DNA of 64,000 nt from Arthrobacter woluwensis (GCF_900105345.1 NZ_FNSN01000003.1:2542001-2606000); one strand, 5' to 3'; counted from the first letter of the stretch, positions 18,201-27,465 are shown. The notes: a model not told the origin generated them from the letters alone. Numbers and translations: made by a program.

Positions 18201-18917
18201 TCAGTCCACCGGAGGCTCCTCGCCGGCCTGGAAGCACGCACCGCTCCTGAACACCTCCGGCGCGCCCTCCCAGTCCTCTGGGTGGCTGATGCTGAGCAAT
18301 TTGTACTGCTGCGCGTGCGTGCTGTCATAGGGGGTATCGGAGTCGAGCTTCATCCGGCTGTGGTCCTTGATCAACAGCATCTCCACCACCCGCGCGGCGG
18401 TCTGCAGGTCGTCCGCGATCGTTCCGGCGTCGATGTCGGTCGGGCTGAGGATCTTCCCGTCGGTGTCGAGGTCGACGTAGAAGCCGAGCATCTTCTCCTC
18501 GTTGGCGGCCTTCCCTGCTGCTTTCGCCTCGGCGTCGCGCGCGGCGAACCAGGCATCCCAGTCGGCCTGCGAGCCGTCGACGGGGGCGTCCTCGTAGAGC
18601 GACCCGTAGTCGCCCCAGAACGCCTCAAGCTCCTGGCCGAAGACGAACGCGGCCATGTACTTGACCGCGTGCCTGCGCCCATCGGAGGCGAGGCGCTCGA
18701 CGATCTTCGGTTCCGCGCTGCCGCTGTTCCATGCGGACTCGAACGTCTCGTACAGCCACAGCGCCTTGCCTAGCTCTTCCTGGGCGAGCACCGTCAGGGA
18801 GCGCGCCCTGCCGATCGAGCCGTGCTCTAGCAGCAGGTTCGCGTCTGTGACGAGGTTCGTCGCGTTATCCATCAGCGACTTCCAGAAGTCTCGCGCGACG
18901 GCAGGGGTCAGTTCCAT
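18201..18917 (-). CDS. AbiV-family abortive infection protein
   Basis: The 238-aa protein shows the AbiV-type helical segment LLLEHGSIGRARSLTVLAQEELGKALWLYE, a signature in which an Arg near a Glu-Glu pair packs in a HEPN-like bundle. In lactococci AbiV blocks phage late translation; the role here is inferred from family. The ATG at 18917 (MELTPAVARDFW) is preferred over an upstream in-frame start at 18941. It faces left, away from the recombinase gene. The region between them (18918-19110) holds inverted repeats. Confidence 0.78.
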   Translation of the reverse strand: MELTPAVARDFWKSLMDNATNLVTDANLLLEHGSIGRARSLTVLAQEELGKALWLYETFESAWNSGSAEPKIVERLASDGRRHAVKYMAAFVFGQELEAFWGDYGSLYEDAPVDGSQADWDAWFAARDAEAKAAGKAANEEKMLGFYVDLDTDGKILSPTDIDAGTIADDLQTAARVVEMLLIKDHSRMKLDSDTPYDSTHAQQYKLLSISHPEDWEGAPEVFRSGACFQAGEEPPVD

Positions 18918-19046
18918 GCCACAAGTATGCGGTCGACCCACGACAACGAAGCGGCGCGCCTTTGTCGTTCAGAAATCGGTCGTCTTTTGAACAGTTGATC
19001 AGGACATGAACTCGAAGCCGGAATCGGCGCGTCGGCGTTCAACAAC

Positions 19047-19100
19047 CCGTTCAATAACAGGTACCGTCGAAAGAAACAACTGAACACGTTTATTGAACGG
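19047..19100. promoter_or_regulatory. 11-bp inverted repeats in front of the serine recombinase
   Basis: CCGTTCAATAA (19047-19057) and its exact reverse complement TTATTGAACGG (19090-19100) flank a 32-bp centre ending 10 bases before the recombinase ATG. Related half-sites (CGTTCAACAAC at about 19036, TTTTGAACAGTTGATC around 18986) lie just upstream. Layout fits a res-like recombination site or an auto-operator for the recombinase. Confidence 0.55.
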
Positions 19101-19110
19101 AGCAACGACC

Positions 19111-19701
19111 ATGGGGCTGGTTGGACTGGTGCGAGTGAGCACGAAGGGCCAGGAGACGGCGAGGCAGCACGACGCCCTCGACCCCATCTGCGTGAAGGTC
19201 TTCGAGGAGAAGGTCAGCGGGAAGCTCAAGGTCGAGGATCGCCCCGGTCTGGCAGCGGCGCTGGACTACATGCGCGAGGGCGACATGCTCGCCGTGCACG
19301 AGGTGAACCGGCTGGGACGCAGCCTCCTCGAGGGGCTGATCGTTCTCACCGACCTCTTCGAGCGCGGCATCGCCGTGAAGGTACTCGATGGCATCGCGCA
19401 GGGCGAGCACACCGAGCGGAGCCTAATTCTTGATCTGGCGCTCGCGCTGGCCGAGGACCGCCGGCGCGACATCGTGCGCAAGACCAAGCACGGGCTGGAC
19501 GCGGCACGCGCCCGCGGCAAGGTCGGGGGCCGACCTCGGGTGGTCGACGACGACAAGCGAGCGGTGATCCTGGCTCGGCGCGAGAAGGGCGAGTCGATCC
19601 GGGTGATCGCCTCTGCGGTTGGCGTGTCAGTGGGCACGGTGTCGGGCGTCCTGGCGGACGCTGCTCTACAAGACGACAGCGACAAGGGGGCCAAAGCATG
19701 A
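19111..19701 (+). CDS. Serine recombinase (resolvase/invertase family)
   Basis: A 196-aa small serine recombinase. The N-terminal catalytic domain begins GLVRVSTKGQ with the nucleophilic Ser, followed by DALDPICVKVFEEKVSG, the active-site Arg region EVNRLGRSL and the long E-helix (LALALAEDRRRDIVRKT), then a C-terminal helix-turn-helix (SIRVIASAVGVSVGTVSGVL). ATG 19111 has GGAG 8 bases upstream; a TTG at 19093 is in frame but less likely. Its stop overlaps the ATG of the nuclease-LRV gene, so the two proteins are made together. Small serine recombinases resolve or invert DNA; integration into tRNA genes is not their usual job. Confidence 0.92.
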   Translation: MGLVGLVRVSTKGQETARQHDALDPICVKVFEEKVSGKLKVEDRPGLAAALDYMREGDMLAVHEVNRLGRSLLEGLIVLTDLFERGIAVKVLDGIAQGEHTERSLILDLALALAEDRRRDIVRKTKHGLDAARARGKVGGRPRVVDDDKRAVILARREKGESIRVIASAVGVSVGTVSGVLADAALQDDSDKGAKA

Positions 19702-22700
19702 GCTTGACGAACGAATTGCGCAATCCGGGGTCACCCGTCCGCGCGTACCTCGACGGGGTCTCGCCGATTCTAGCGGCGACGCGTGGGAACAGCAGCACCG
19801 CACGTCAGGCGGCCGCTGCTCTCGGCCTCGTCGATCTCGCGGGGAAGGCGTTGCTCGTGCCAGCCGGCGACGCCGTGGACAAGCCTCTGTCAGGAACGGC
19901 GTTCGACATCCGGGCACGGATCGAGCTCGGCGGGTTCGCCCCAGCCGGATCGACGTCCGCCGCAGGCATAGAAGCACTGTCAGGCCTGGCGGCACTGGTC
20001 GACAACGGCGAGCACCGCGCACGGGTTCTCAGCGAAGCGTTCCGGGTCGGCGACGAACTGCTGGGCAAGCCCGGCGATGCGTCCGACCTGACGAGGGCCT
20101 CGATCCTTTTCGCCTACTGCGAGCAGGTCTACAGGGGCGGCCCCGACGCGCTGTCTGGAACTCTGGGTGCGGCCTGCGACGAGGCGGAGGGAGGACTGGG
20201 CCTGGCGCAGGCGATCTCCGAGGCGGCGCTCGATGACGTCGAAGCCCTCATGAGAGCGAGCCGCCTGCAGATCGACGCCTGGCGCGAGCGCATTGCGGCA
20301 GGAGCGCGGTTCGAGCCCAACCCGGGCTTCAGCGGCGCGAAGCTCCTGGGCGGTGCCGACGGCGACTGGATGATCGGGGACGCGCTCATCGATTGCAAGG
20401 CCTACGGTGAGCTGAGCGTCGCCAAGCTCCGCGACTTCCTCCGCCAGTTGCTGGGTTACGTCATGCTCGACCTCGAGGATGCCCTCGGCATCCGTGAAGT
20501 CGGTGTCTGGCTGCCGCGGCAACAATCTTTGAAGACGTGGACGCTCGAGCAGCTGCTCGGCGGGGATCCGGAGACGCTCCTGCCGAAGCTGCGCGAAGGC
20601 TTCGTCGGGGCGACAATGCGCAACCAGATCGCCGTGCACGTGCCCGTGTCGGAGCGCCGCAAGCTGCAGCTTCTCGCCGACAACCGGCACACCCCGCACT
20701 CGATGCTCATGGCCCTGGCGCAGAGCGACGACACCGATCTGCGGTTCCGCGTCGGACGGAACGCCTCGGCCCCGACAGACGTCGTGAGGCGGCTCGCGGA
20801 CGACCGCTACGCCCGCGTGCGCGAAGGCGTCGCCATGAACACGGCAGCGCCAGGCGACGTGCTGCATCGCCTCGCCGAGGACAGCAGCGCGACTGTGCGA
20901 CGTGCGGCCGCTGCGAATCGGTCAATGGGCACCATGCCGGCACACCAGCAGCCGGAGCTCACGAGGCACACGAATGATGCTGTCCTGTCCGGACATGGGC
21001 CGGACGAGATGGTTCTGTCGGGTGTTCAGCCGCCATCCGAGCTCTACGTTCGCGGCGTTGAGATTAACCAGGACCGCGATCCAGATGGCACACCTGGCGT
21101 CGCTCTCAGCTCCACCCTGTGGGCGATGCTGCGCGGTGATGGCGATCAAGCGCTTGACAGCATCCTTCCGGAATCCGGCCGCGTCTGGGCATGGAGAACG
21201 GGCCGATCGCTCCGCCTGCCCGCAGGCGCGTCGCAGGGCCTGCCCGTCGAGGTACTCGTGGACCTGATGTCGGACCAGCGGCCGGCGTACATACGGCGGA
21301 TCGCGGCGAGGATGCGGCCCATCGCGCACACCGCAGTCCGCCGCGAGCTCTTCGCTGACGCCGATCCGGGCATCCGCTGGGACGCCCTCGAACGGTCCAT
21401 GACAGACCCGGACCCGCTGCTTGCGGAAGAGGTGCTCGCAGAGCTCGGCGGCTCCCGCACGGCCCGGATCAAGTTCATCACGGACGGCCTCGAGCCGCAC
21501 GAGCGCTGGCGCACGCCGACCGAGTCCAGCGACCGGGTCGCGCAGCTGATCGCCCGCCACCCAGCGACTCCCAGCGAGGCGTTGGCGGGCCTGGTCGCCG
21601 AGAAGTCGCCCGAGGTGCTGCTCGCGCTGGCAGGGAATCCCGCGCTCGGCCCGGAGCCACTGGAATCGCTGACGAACAAGATGGCAAGCACGCGGGCCGA
21701 GGCCGCGCGCGTTCTGTTCGCCGAATCCGCCCGGACGCCTGCGGCGGTGCTCGAAGCCCTGTCGACGGACAAGCGGACCCACCTGCGTGCCGCGGTGGCT
21801 GGCAACCCTTCCACGCCGCAGCACGTCCTGTCTCGGCTGGCGCAGGACAGTTCGACCGATGTCCGGCTGGGCGTCATGACGAACCCCCAGTCACCGACGG
21901 AGCTCGCCGCCCCCATCGCGGAGGCGCTCCTGGCGACGTCGGAGGACCACGATCTGCACGCCGTCCTCGTCGACTTGTCCGGAAGGCCAGAGCTGGCCGT
22001 GCCTGATGGACTGGTGGAAGACGCGCTCGACCGCCTGTCGAAGAGCAGGGTCCGCGATCCTGATCTCAGGCACTACGTTGCGGGGCACCCGAGAACGGGC
22101 ATCGGCACGATGGAACGCCTCGGCAAGAGCAGGGACGCGGAGGTGAGGATCGCGGTCTCGGAGAACCCTCACATCCCGCAGAGCGCTCTGGAAGGGATGA
22201 GCCGAGACGAAGACGCAAGCGTCCGCCGGGCCGTCGCGCGCAACGACCGCCTTTCCCAGGACCTGCTGAACGCCCTCCTCCTCGATGACGACCTGGACGT
22301 CCGCATCGCGGCCTACCGGACCCCTGACGCCGAGGAAGACGCCGACGACGAACCCTCGCTGTCGAGAGACGTGAGCATCGCAGTGCGGCCCACGGTCCCG
22401 ATGACCGCGGAGCTGCAGGAGATGGCCGCGAACCCAAGGGCGGAAGTGCGCATCCGAGCCGCGTACAGCGAGCACGCGACGCCGGACATCCTGGCATTCC
22501 TCGGAGGCGAGCGGCGCAGCGCGAAAGTCCGACGAGCCGTCGCCGCGCACCCGAACACGCCGCCCGAAGTGCTGAGGTCGCTGGCGGGACAAGACGACGC
22601 CGACACGCTCCTGCTAGTCGCCTTCAATCAAGGGACGACCGTGGACTTGTTGGCCGATCTCGCCGGACGCAGCGCCGAGCTCGCACTCGTTGTGGCGCTC

Positions 22701-22844
22701 AATCCGGACGCCCCGCTTGAGATTCTCGAAGCGCTCTCGAACGACTCGGACCTGCTCGTCAAGTTCGTTGCGGAGGCGCAGCAGGAGGAACGTCGACGGC
22801 CGCTTGAAGGCAAGAGTACGACACAGGAACCCCACGCTGAATAG
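19698..22844 (+). CDS. Giant nuclease-LRV repeat protein coupled to the recombinase
   Basis: A 1,048-aa protein of unknown function. Residues ~1-200 are helical with no known motif. Around residues 224-275 a PD-(D/E)XK-like core is visible: GDWMIGDALIDCKAY (acidic residue, then D-C-K), a helix LRDFLRQLLGYVMLDLEDAL, and strand VGVWLPRQQ. From about residue 320 to the end runs a solenoid of leucine-rich-variant/HEAT-like units of the type N-P-x-T-P-x-x-L-x-x-L-A-x-D-x-x-x-x-V-R, broken by a less regular block near 420-560. Such solenoids recognise protein or nucleic acid partners, so this looks like a sensor-nuclease defence protein. The ATG overlaps the recombinase stop, a pairing I do not recognise from described systems. 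Confidence 0.78.
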   Translation: MSLTNELRNPGSPVRAYLDGVSPILAATRGNSSTARQAAAALGLVDLAGKALLVPAGDAVDKPLSGTAFDIRARIELGGFAPAGSTSAAGIEALSGLAALVDNGEHRARVLSEAFRVGDELLGKPGDASDLTRASILFAYCEQVYRGGPDALSGTLGAACDEAEGGLGLAQAISEAALDDVEALMRASRLQIDAWRERIAAGARFEPNPGFSGAKLLGGADGDWMIGDALIDCKAYGELSVAKLRDFLRQLLGYVMLDLEDALGIREVGVWLPRQQSLKTWTLEQLLGGDPETLLPKLREGFVGATMRNQIAVHVPVSERRKLQLLADNRHTPHSMLMALAQSDDTDLRFRVGRNASAPTDVVRRLADDRYARVREGVAMNTAAPGDVLHRLAEDSSATVRRAAAANRSMGTMPAHQQPELTRHTNDAVLSGHGPDEMVLSGVQPPSELYVRGVEINQDRDPDGTPGVALSSTLWAMLRGDGDQALDSILPESGRVWAWRTGRSLRLPAGASQGLPVEVLVDLMSDQRPAYIRRIAARMRPIAHTAVRRELFADADPGIRWDALERSMTDPDPLLAEEVLAELGGSRTARIKFITDGLEPHERWRTPTESSDRVAQLIARHPATPSEALAGLVAEKSPEVLLALAGNPALGPEPLESLTNKMASTRAEAARVLFAESARTPAAVLEALSTDKRTHLRAAVAGNPSTPQHVLSRLAQDSSTDVRLGVMTNPQSPTELAAPIAEALLATSEDHDLHAVLVDLSGRPELAVPDGLVEDALDRLSKSRVRDPDLRHYVAGHPRTGIGTMERLGKSRDAEVRIAVSENPHIPQSALEGMSRDEDASVRRAVARNDRLSQDLLNALLLDDDLDVRIAAYRTPDAEEDADDEPSLSRDVSIAVRPTVPMTAELQEMAANPRAEVRIRAAYSEHATPDILAFLGGERRSAKVRRAVAAHPNTPPEVLRSLAGQDDADTLLLVAFNQGTTVDLLADLAGRSAELALVVALNPDAPLEILEALSNDSDLLVKFVAEAQQEERRRPLEGKSTTQEPHAE

Positions 22845-22934
22845 CCGAGTCGGAAGTGGTGCAACGAGAAAGCACTAGTCGCGCGTGTATGACAGTGCTA
22901 CGCTAAGCGCCACACAACGAGATTGGAGGACAGT

Positions 22935-23702
22935 ATGGCTGTTCTGAATATCCGCGTGGACGACCGGGTCCGCGACCAGCTCAAGGAAATGTCCGACGAT
23001 GCAGGAGTCACACTCAGCGAGTACGTCAGAGACCTGCTCATGGAGGCAGTGGTCCCCGTGTACGAGCGCGAGGCCAAGCACGGCGACGAGCCCGCCCCGG
23101 AGTCGCTGCGGATCGTCGACCGGCAGGTGCTCTCCCTGCTGCACCGGATCCTCGGACGCGTGTTACCCGAAGACGCGGCCGACGTCGACGGCGACGAGGA
23201 GTACCAGCTGATGCGGGCCGAGATCCTCGAGGCCGGCTACACCGGCGAATACTGGTACGAGACGGCCGGCTTCCAGACCGAGCTCTCCAAGCGGGACTGC
23301 GCGCGGGTGTCGGACATCCTGCAGATGTTCCGCATCATCACCTTCAGCATCCGCCACCTGGAGGAGGACGGGACGCCGGTCGACGAGAAGCTGGCGTTCC
23401 GCCTCGAGTTCATAGGCTTCGACCACAACGACGCGCTGGAGGGCCACATGGCCAGCTACGTCAAGTTTCAGATGCGCGACGAGGACCGTTGGTCGGAGCT
23501 GCGCCCGCAGATCGAGCGCAACGACCGGGGCAACTCGCACCACCGCATGCTGGACACCTACATGCGCATGCTCGCCGAGTACCGCCGCGTCATGGACGGC
23601 CGGGAGCGCGGGCACAGCCGCTACGACTATCTGCTCAGTATGGACGAGCTGGAGCAGATCGCCGCGGCCAGCGTGCACCCCTCGAACCGCCTGAAGGCCT
23701 GA
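22935..23702 (+). CDS. RHH-YfbU family protein (candidate antitoxin)
   Basis: A 255-aa protein that starts with a ribbon-helix-helix DNA-binding segment (MAVLNIRVDDRVRDQLKEM ... TLSEYVRDLL). It continues as a YfbU-like domain: IVDRQVLSLLHRIL, EILEAGYTGEYWYE, CARVSDILQMFRIITFSI, and FIGFDHNDALEGHMASYV. GGAGGA lies 4 bases upstream of ATG 22935. YfbU of E. coli lacks the DNA-binding part, so this fusion looks like a regulator. Its stop overlaps the ATG of a protein with an HEPN-like motif, which makes a toxin-antitoxin or defence pair plausible; the sequence gives no direct proof. Confidence 0.78.
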   Translation: MAVLNIRVDDRVRDQLKEMSDDAGVTLSEYVRDLLMEAVVPVYEREAKHGDEPAPESLRIVDRQVLSLLHRILGRVLPEDAADVDGDEEYQLMRAEILEAGYTGEYWYETAGFQTELSKRDCARVSDILQMFRIITFSIRHLEEDGTPVDEKLAFRLEFIGFDHNDALEGHMASYVKFQMRDEDRWSELRPQIERNDRGNSHHRMLDTYMRMLAEYRRVMDGRERGHSRYDYLLSMDELEQIAAASVHPSNRLKA

Positions 23703-24403
23703 TGGTGGAAGAGGACGGCGGCGTCGATGTGACGAACATGCACGTTGAGTGGGCGACCCACGAATACACTCGCGGATGGGACCTGGGCGGACAGCTCCAC
23801 GATGTGATCGAAGCCGAGTTCGACCAAGATCCCGCCTACGGTGACCTGGAACGGACGGCTCTTCGACTGATCGCCGATTTCGCACGCGCCCAGTCGCTGC
23901 TCGAACGGGCCGCGCGTGCGCACGGTGCGGACGACCTGCCCGGGAATTGTCGACCGACCAAACAGGATCGCTTCACGGACGAGAGCCTTCGACGCGTCGG
24001 TGCCTGGCTCATCAAGGAGCTCGAGGTAGGCGTCATCAACGCCGACTACTTCCACACGGTCTTCCGGGCGGTCCAAGAAGCCCGCAACTTCCTGGCGCAT
24101 GGGTCGGCCTGGCGACCGTGCCGGGAATTGACCGAGGGAGGAAGCGCTCCTGCGTTCATGATCGCGAAGGAAGGTAAAACTTACCTGATCACGCAGGCCC
24201 GCATCCGGGAACTGCGCGCGGGCTCCCAGTGGCTTCGCCGGGTGAGCGCTGCCGTCCTCGACACGGCCGAAGGGAGGACGTCACACGATCTCGGTTTCAT
24301 CGGCCCGAGACCGGGCGAGGAGAACTCTGCCGTGAGGAAGCTGCTCAAATACGCGAAAGCCGTGGAGCAAAACCTCGCACGTAGTGCGTCAGCAATGACC
24401 TAG
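23702..24403 (+). CDS. Uncharacterised protein with HEPN-like Rx4H motif
   Basis: A 233-aa soluble, largely helical protein. The stretch VFRAVQEARNFLAHGS (residues ~121-136) carries R-N-F-L-A-H, an Rx4H arrangement like the catalytic motif of HEPN RNases. The ATG overlaps the stop of the RHH-YfbU gene, so the two are translated together. If the motif is real, this would be the RNase toxin and the upstream DNA-binding YfbU protein its antidote. The motif is short and could be coincidental; no other family signature is recognised. Confidence 0.6.
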   Translation: MVEEDGGVDVTNMHVEWATHEYTRGWDLGGQLHDVIEAEFDQDPAYGDLERTALRLIADFARAQSLLERAARAHGADDLPGNCRPTKQDRFTDESLRRVGAWLIKELEVGVINADYFHTVFRAVQEARNFLAHGSAWRPCRELTEGGSAPAFMIAKEGKTYLITQARIRELRAGSQWLRRVSAAVLDTAEGRTSHDLGFIGPRPGEENSAVRKLLKYAKAVEQNLARSASAMT

Positions 24404-24456
24404 GTCATCGAGCTCCGTGGCGGGCACGTCTGGGAGCTGAAGACGGCCGCGAGCGG

Positions 24457-24834
24457 GTGGTCGTCGACCGCGAGTTCAGAGCCAACGGCGGAAGCATTCG
24501 CGACCGCTGGCGGGTGGAGCCGGACGGCGCGTGGCAGCGGCTCTTCTGGGTCGGGTTCGTCGACGCTGAGCCAGCTGTGGGTGGCGATGACAAGCGGCGG
24601 CTGCCAGTGGAGCTCGGGAAGAGGGTCGAGCTGAGGACGGGCCTCAGAGACGTCTGGCGAACGGAGACGGCGCTCGTGGCCGTGCTAGAGCGCGACGGTC
24701 AGAGTCATGGGCACGGAGCACGAGGAGGTCGGCGACGTAGACGGGGTCCCCTTGCGCGTGCCGGTCGACGACGGCTACAGGACGTGCGCCGCCTGCGGCG
24801 GGGACTGCGAGCCAGGCGTAGAGTTCGGCTCTAA
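24457..24834 (+). CDS. Doubtful ORF, possibly a gene fragment
   Basis: The first ~80 codons from a GTG read like protein (RDRWRVEPDGAWQRLFWVGF, RVELRTGLRDVWRTETALV) and then degrade into an Arg-rich run that overlaps the next small ORF in another frame. A short coding-like run in a second frame just upstream (VIELRGGHVWELKTAA) suggests that a longer gene has been frameshifted here. No family recognised. Confidence 0.25.
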   Translation: MVVDREFRANGGSIRDRWRVEPDGAWQRLFWVGFVDAEPAVGGDDKRRLPVELGKRVELRTGLRDVWRTETALVAVLERDGQSHGHGARGGRRRRRGPLARAGRRRLQDVRRLRRGLRARRRVRL

Positions 24835-24916
24835 CGAGCACAAGGCCAGGGTCGCGTTCGTATGCCCGGAGCACGGGCCCCAGTCGCTCATCGACCCGTT
24901 CGAGGACCTACGATGA
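24707..24916 (+). CDS. Small putative zinc-ribbon protein
   Basis: A 69-aa frame with CAACGGDCEPG and a later CPEHGP, together a plausible C-x2-C...C...C-x2-H metal site. The start ATG has no clear ribosome site. It lies in the gap between the HEPN-like gene and the convergent GmrSD-type gene. It may be the 3' part of a broken gene rather than an independent one. Confidence 0.35.
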   Translation: MGTEHEEVGDVDGVPLRVPVDDGYRTCAACGGDCEPGVEFGSNEHKARVAFVCPEHGPQSLIDPFEDLR

Positions 24917-24947
24917 ATGGTCCAATCAACGAGTAGCTACCGGAGCG

Positions 24948-26951
24948 TTAGATGTCTAGGTCGACAAGACGCGTTCCGCCCCAACTCCAATTCGACGCAC
25001 CATGGAAGTCGCTGGACTGACTGACCTTCGCCCCGCTTCGTTCTTTCAGAATCTTAGTAAGAGGACCAAGCGACCACTCAGCACCCTCGAATGACACCTT
25101 GGAATCACTTACGACATGAGCGGTGAGCATCGGGTTCGAGATGAACTCGATGGTCTCGCCGATAAGTTGATTCAGGGTCTCGCGAGAATCGAACTGGGCG
25201 GAGGCGCGCTCGTTTTGACTCCAGTTGCTTGCTCGCTTGAAGCGAGCTGGCACCTCGAGAATCTGTTGCAGCAAGATGTGAAGCAGATAGTCTCGTCGCC
25301 GCTTGATAGCTGCCCCGTCCCAAACCTCCCTGTCAAGCACGCGATTCTGTGTGACCTGCAGGCCGGACTGACCTTCGTACGTCTTCTTCTTCTCTGCGAA
25401 CCCCTTGTTGCCAAGCTCCTGGTTGTGGCGGATAAGCGTAATGTTGCCGATATTGTTCACTAGATCTTGGTGCACCTCTTCAGCATCGTCGCCGAGAACT
25501 TGCACCCAATCCGCGCTGAGCTTCTGCGGCATGATGTGCTCAAGTTGCAAGTGCGTGTCGTCCCACTGGGGACGAGATTTGGTGAGCGACTCCTCTGCCA
25601 TCGAAAGAAGCAGGCGAGGGTAGTTCCTCGACCGCCCAAGGTTGTAGAAGTTCATGCTCCGCAGTCGCGCGCCCATCTCGTCGTCGTTGGGAACGCGGAG
25701 CGCATACTCCTGTGAGGAAAGTTGGCTGAACAAAGTGTCGGAGATGTCCTCCGAGTCATAGAGCTCGCCAAGTCTTGATCCCAGAACGGGGTAGAACTTG
25801 TTCTCAGCCTGAGTCATGCCAAGCACTCGGCGACGCAAAAGGTAAGTGCGGAACCCAGTGAGCACGCCGACCACATCGCCGTCACTCAACAACTTGTCTT
25901 CCCACGCCGCCAGGACTTCAGTCAGGTATGAATACGCAGGGTTGACGCCGATGACGTTGAGATCCTCGATGGTTTGGTCAATGCGGTGGATACCGGTCTG
26001 CTCGAGGCCGCAGGTAATCGCATACGGGTGGGAATATCGAACGAAACTTTCGAAGAGCGTCTCAACACTCCGCCCGCGCACAACCTCCTTGAAGGCGCTA
26101 TACAACTCCTTGTAGTTGCTTTCCCTGGCGACTTTGAAGCTCCTGTGCTGGTCAGCCTGCATCCAGTCGCGAATAAACTCGGAGAGCTGGCCAGGCAGTC
26201 GCTTCTCGAGAGAAAGCCAGTATCCGTTGTAGAGGTCCGTCTGCTGCTGGCTGCTCTTTCCCATGAGCAGATAATTGCGAACCAGGTCTGCCAGAGAAAG
26301 CGGCTTGCCGAGCGAGTTCATTGACTCGAAAATCTCTTGGGGGTTCTCCCACGGATTACGCTCTGGTTCGAGTTGGATTGAAATGATGCTGAACTTGGAC
26401 AAGCCCTTGACCAGAAGGTTCTTCTTGCGCTCGTCACTCATCGACTCGAGCGCTTTGCGGAAGAACTGGTAGTTCTGGTGCACCGCGGAGTTCTTGTAAC
26501 TTGCATCAACCTCGGTTCGAAGCACAAGGCGTTTGTAGGCTTCCCAGTCGGTCTCGACCTGCTTGAGCTTGATCTTGTACTCGACGTCAGCGTCTGCTCG
26601 ATCATTCTGAAGGTATCGGCGTTGGATCTCTGCCTGATAGTTCTCATCCTGAATGCTGTCACGCAGGGCCATCAACAGGAGCATGGTTGTGGTAATTCGC
26701 TGCTGGCCGTCAGTAAGAACAAACTTGTCGGGGATGCCGAAGCCTGAGTCCTCGACTACGTAGACGATACTGCCGAAGAAATGCTCCGTTCGCACGTTCT
26801 CCAAATTGGAGTCTGCAACCTTCTCGACATCTGCGAGCAGGACTTTGCAGTTATCGCTCGACCACTCGTAGTTTCGCTGGTATGGCGGGATGAAGAACGT
26901 CACGTCATTGTTCGACAACGAGTCGAGCAAATACATCGGGCTTGCCTTCAT
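24948..26951 (-). CDS. GmrSD-type restriction enzyme (DUF262 + DUF1524)
   Basis: A 667-aa single-chain enzyme of the GmrSD/BrxU type, which restricts DNA with modified (for example glucosylated) bases. The N-terminal DUF262 nucleotide-binding domain opens with PPYQRNYEW and carries the catalytic DGQQRITT motif near residue 78; EIFESMNSLGKPLSLADLVR follows. The C-terminal DUF1524 domain holds the His-Me finger HNH nuclease: LQLEHIMPQ and NNIGNITLIRHNQELGNKGF. The ATG at 26951 (MKASPMYLLD) is preferred over an ATG 11 codons upstream because AGAGGA lies before it. It is the last gene before the tRNA-Pro junction and points left. Confidence 0.9.
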   Translation of the reverse strand: MKASPMYLLDSLSNNDVTFFIPPYQRNYEWSSDNCKVLLADVEKVADSNLENVRTEHFFGSIVYVVEDSGFGIPDKFVLTDGQQRITTTMLLLMALRDSIQDENYQAEIQRRYLQNDRADADVEYKIKLKQVETDWEAYKRLVLRTEVDASYKNSAVHQNYQFFRKALESMSDERKKNLLVKGLSKFSIISIQLEPERNPWENPQEIFESMNSLGKPLSLADLVRNYLLMGKSSQQQTDLYNGYWLSLEKRLPGQLSEFIRDWMQADQHRSFKVARESNYKELYSAFKEVVRGRSVETLFESFVRYSHPYAITCGLEQTGIHRIDQTIEDLNVIGVNPAYSYLTEVLAAWEDKLLSDGDVVGVLTGFRTYLLRRRVLGMTQAENKFYPVLGSRLGELYDSEDISDTLFSQLSSQEYALRVPNDDEMGARLRSMNFYNLGRSRNYPRLLLSMAEESLTKSRPQWDDTHLQLEHIMPQKLSADWVQVLGDDAEEVHQDLVNNIGNITLIRHNQELGNKGFAEKKKTYEGQSGLQVTQNRVLDREVWDGAAIKRRRDYLLHILLQQILEVPARFKRASNWSQNERASAQFDSRETLNQLIGETIEFISNPMLTAHVVSDSKVSFEGAEWSLGPLTKILKERSGAKVSQSSDFHGASNWSWGGTRLVDLDI

Positions 26952-27465
26952 ACAGGAGTTCCTCTTCGTGATCCGGGGCATCAATGCTCCGGAAAATTCG
27001 CGCGGTCAACGTGCACCACCAGCAGCGGGGCGCTTCGTCACCTTGCCATGCTATCGAAGGGATCAGACATTGAAGCCGAGGTTGACTTGGGGATATTGGA
27101 CGTGTCGACCCATTGGTCGACCCGCGCGTAGCGCTGCACGTCGCTCTCGAAGGTCGGTGACAGAGATTCGACTCGAGACAAGACCCACCGGCCTGGTCGG
27201 GGTTGGACCGTGTCGCGCTCATGGACGACATCGCGGAGCTCAGCGGCTAAGGCCAATTGAACCTGCGGGCCCGGCGCGTTGAGGCGGCTTCGAGAGCCCG
27301 TCGCGAAAGGAGCTGAAGATGCGAACAAGCGCTATGGAGCGCGTTTCTCGGCACCAGCTGTCGAAGTCGGCATCGCGAGCTTCGGGCGTGTCGAGCTCTT
27401 CGGAGAAGGCCTTGCGTGCACTCTTGCGTGCACACGCACTGCTCCAGCCCCAACCCCAAGCATGC
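26952..27465. other. Non-coding junction region near attR
   Basis: About 510 bases with no supported gene. An integrase would normally sit here beside a tRNA integration site, yet no tyrosine recombinase motif (R...HxxR...Y) can be read in any frame. A minus-strand run (LNAPGPQVQLALAAELRDVV to 27038) reads somewhat like protein but has no identifiable family. Confidence 0.45.
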
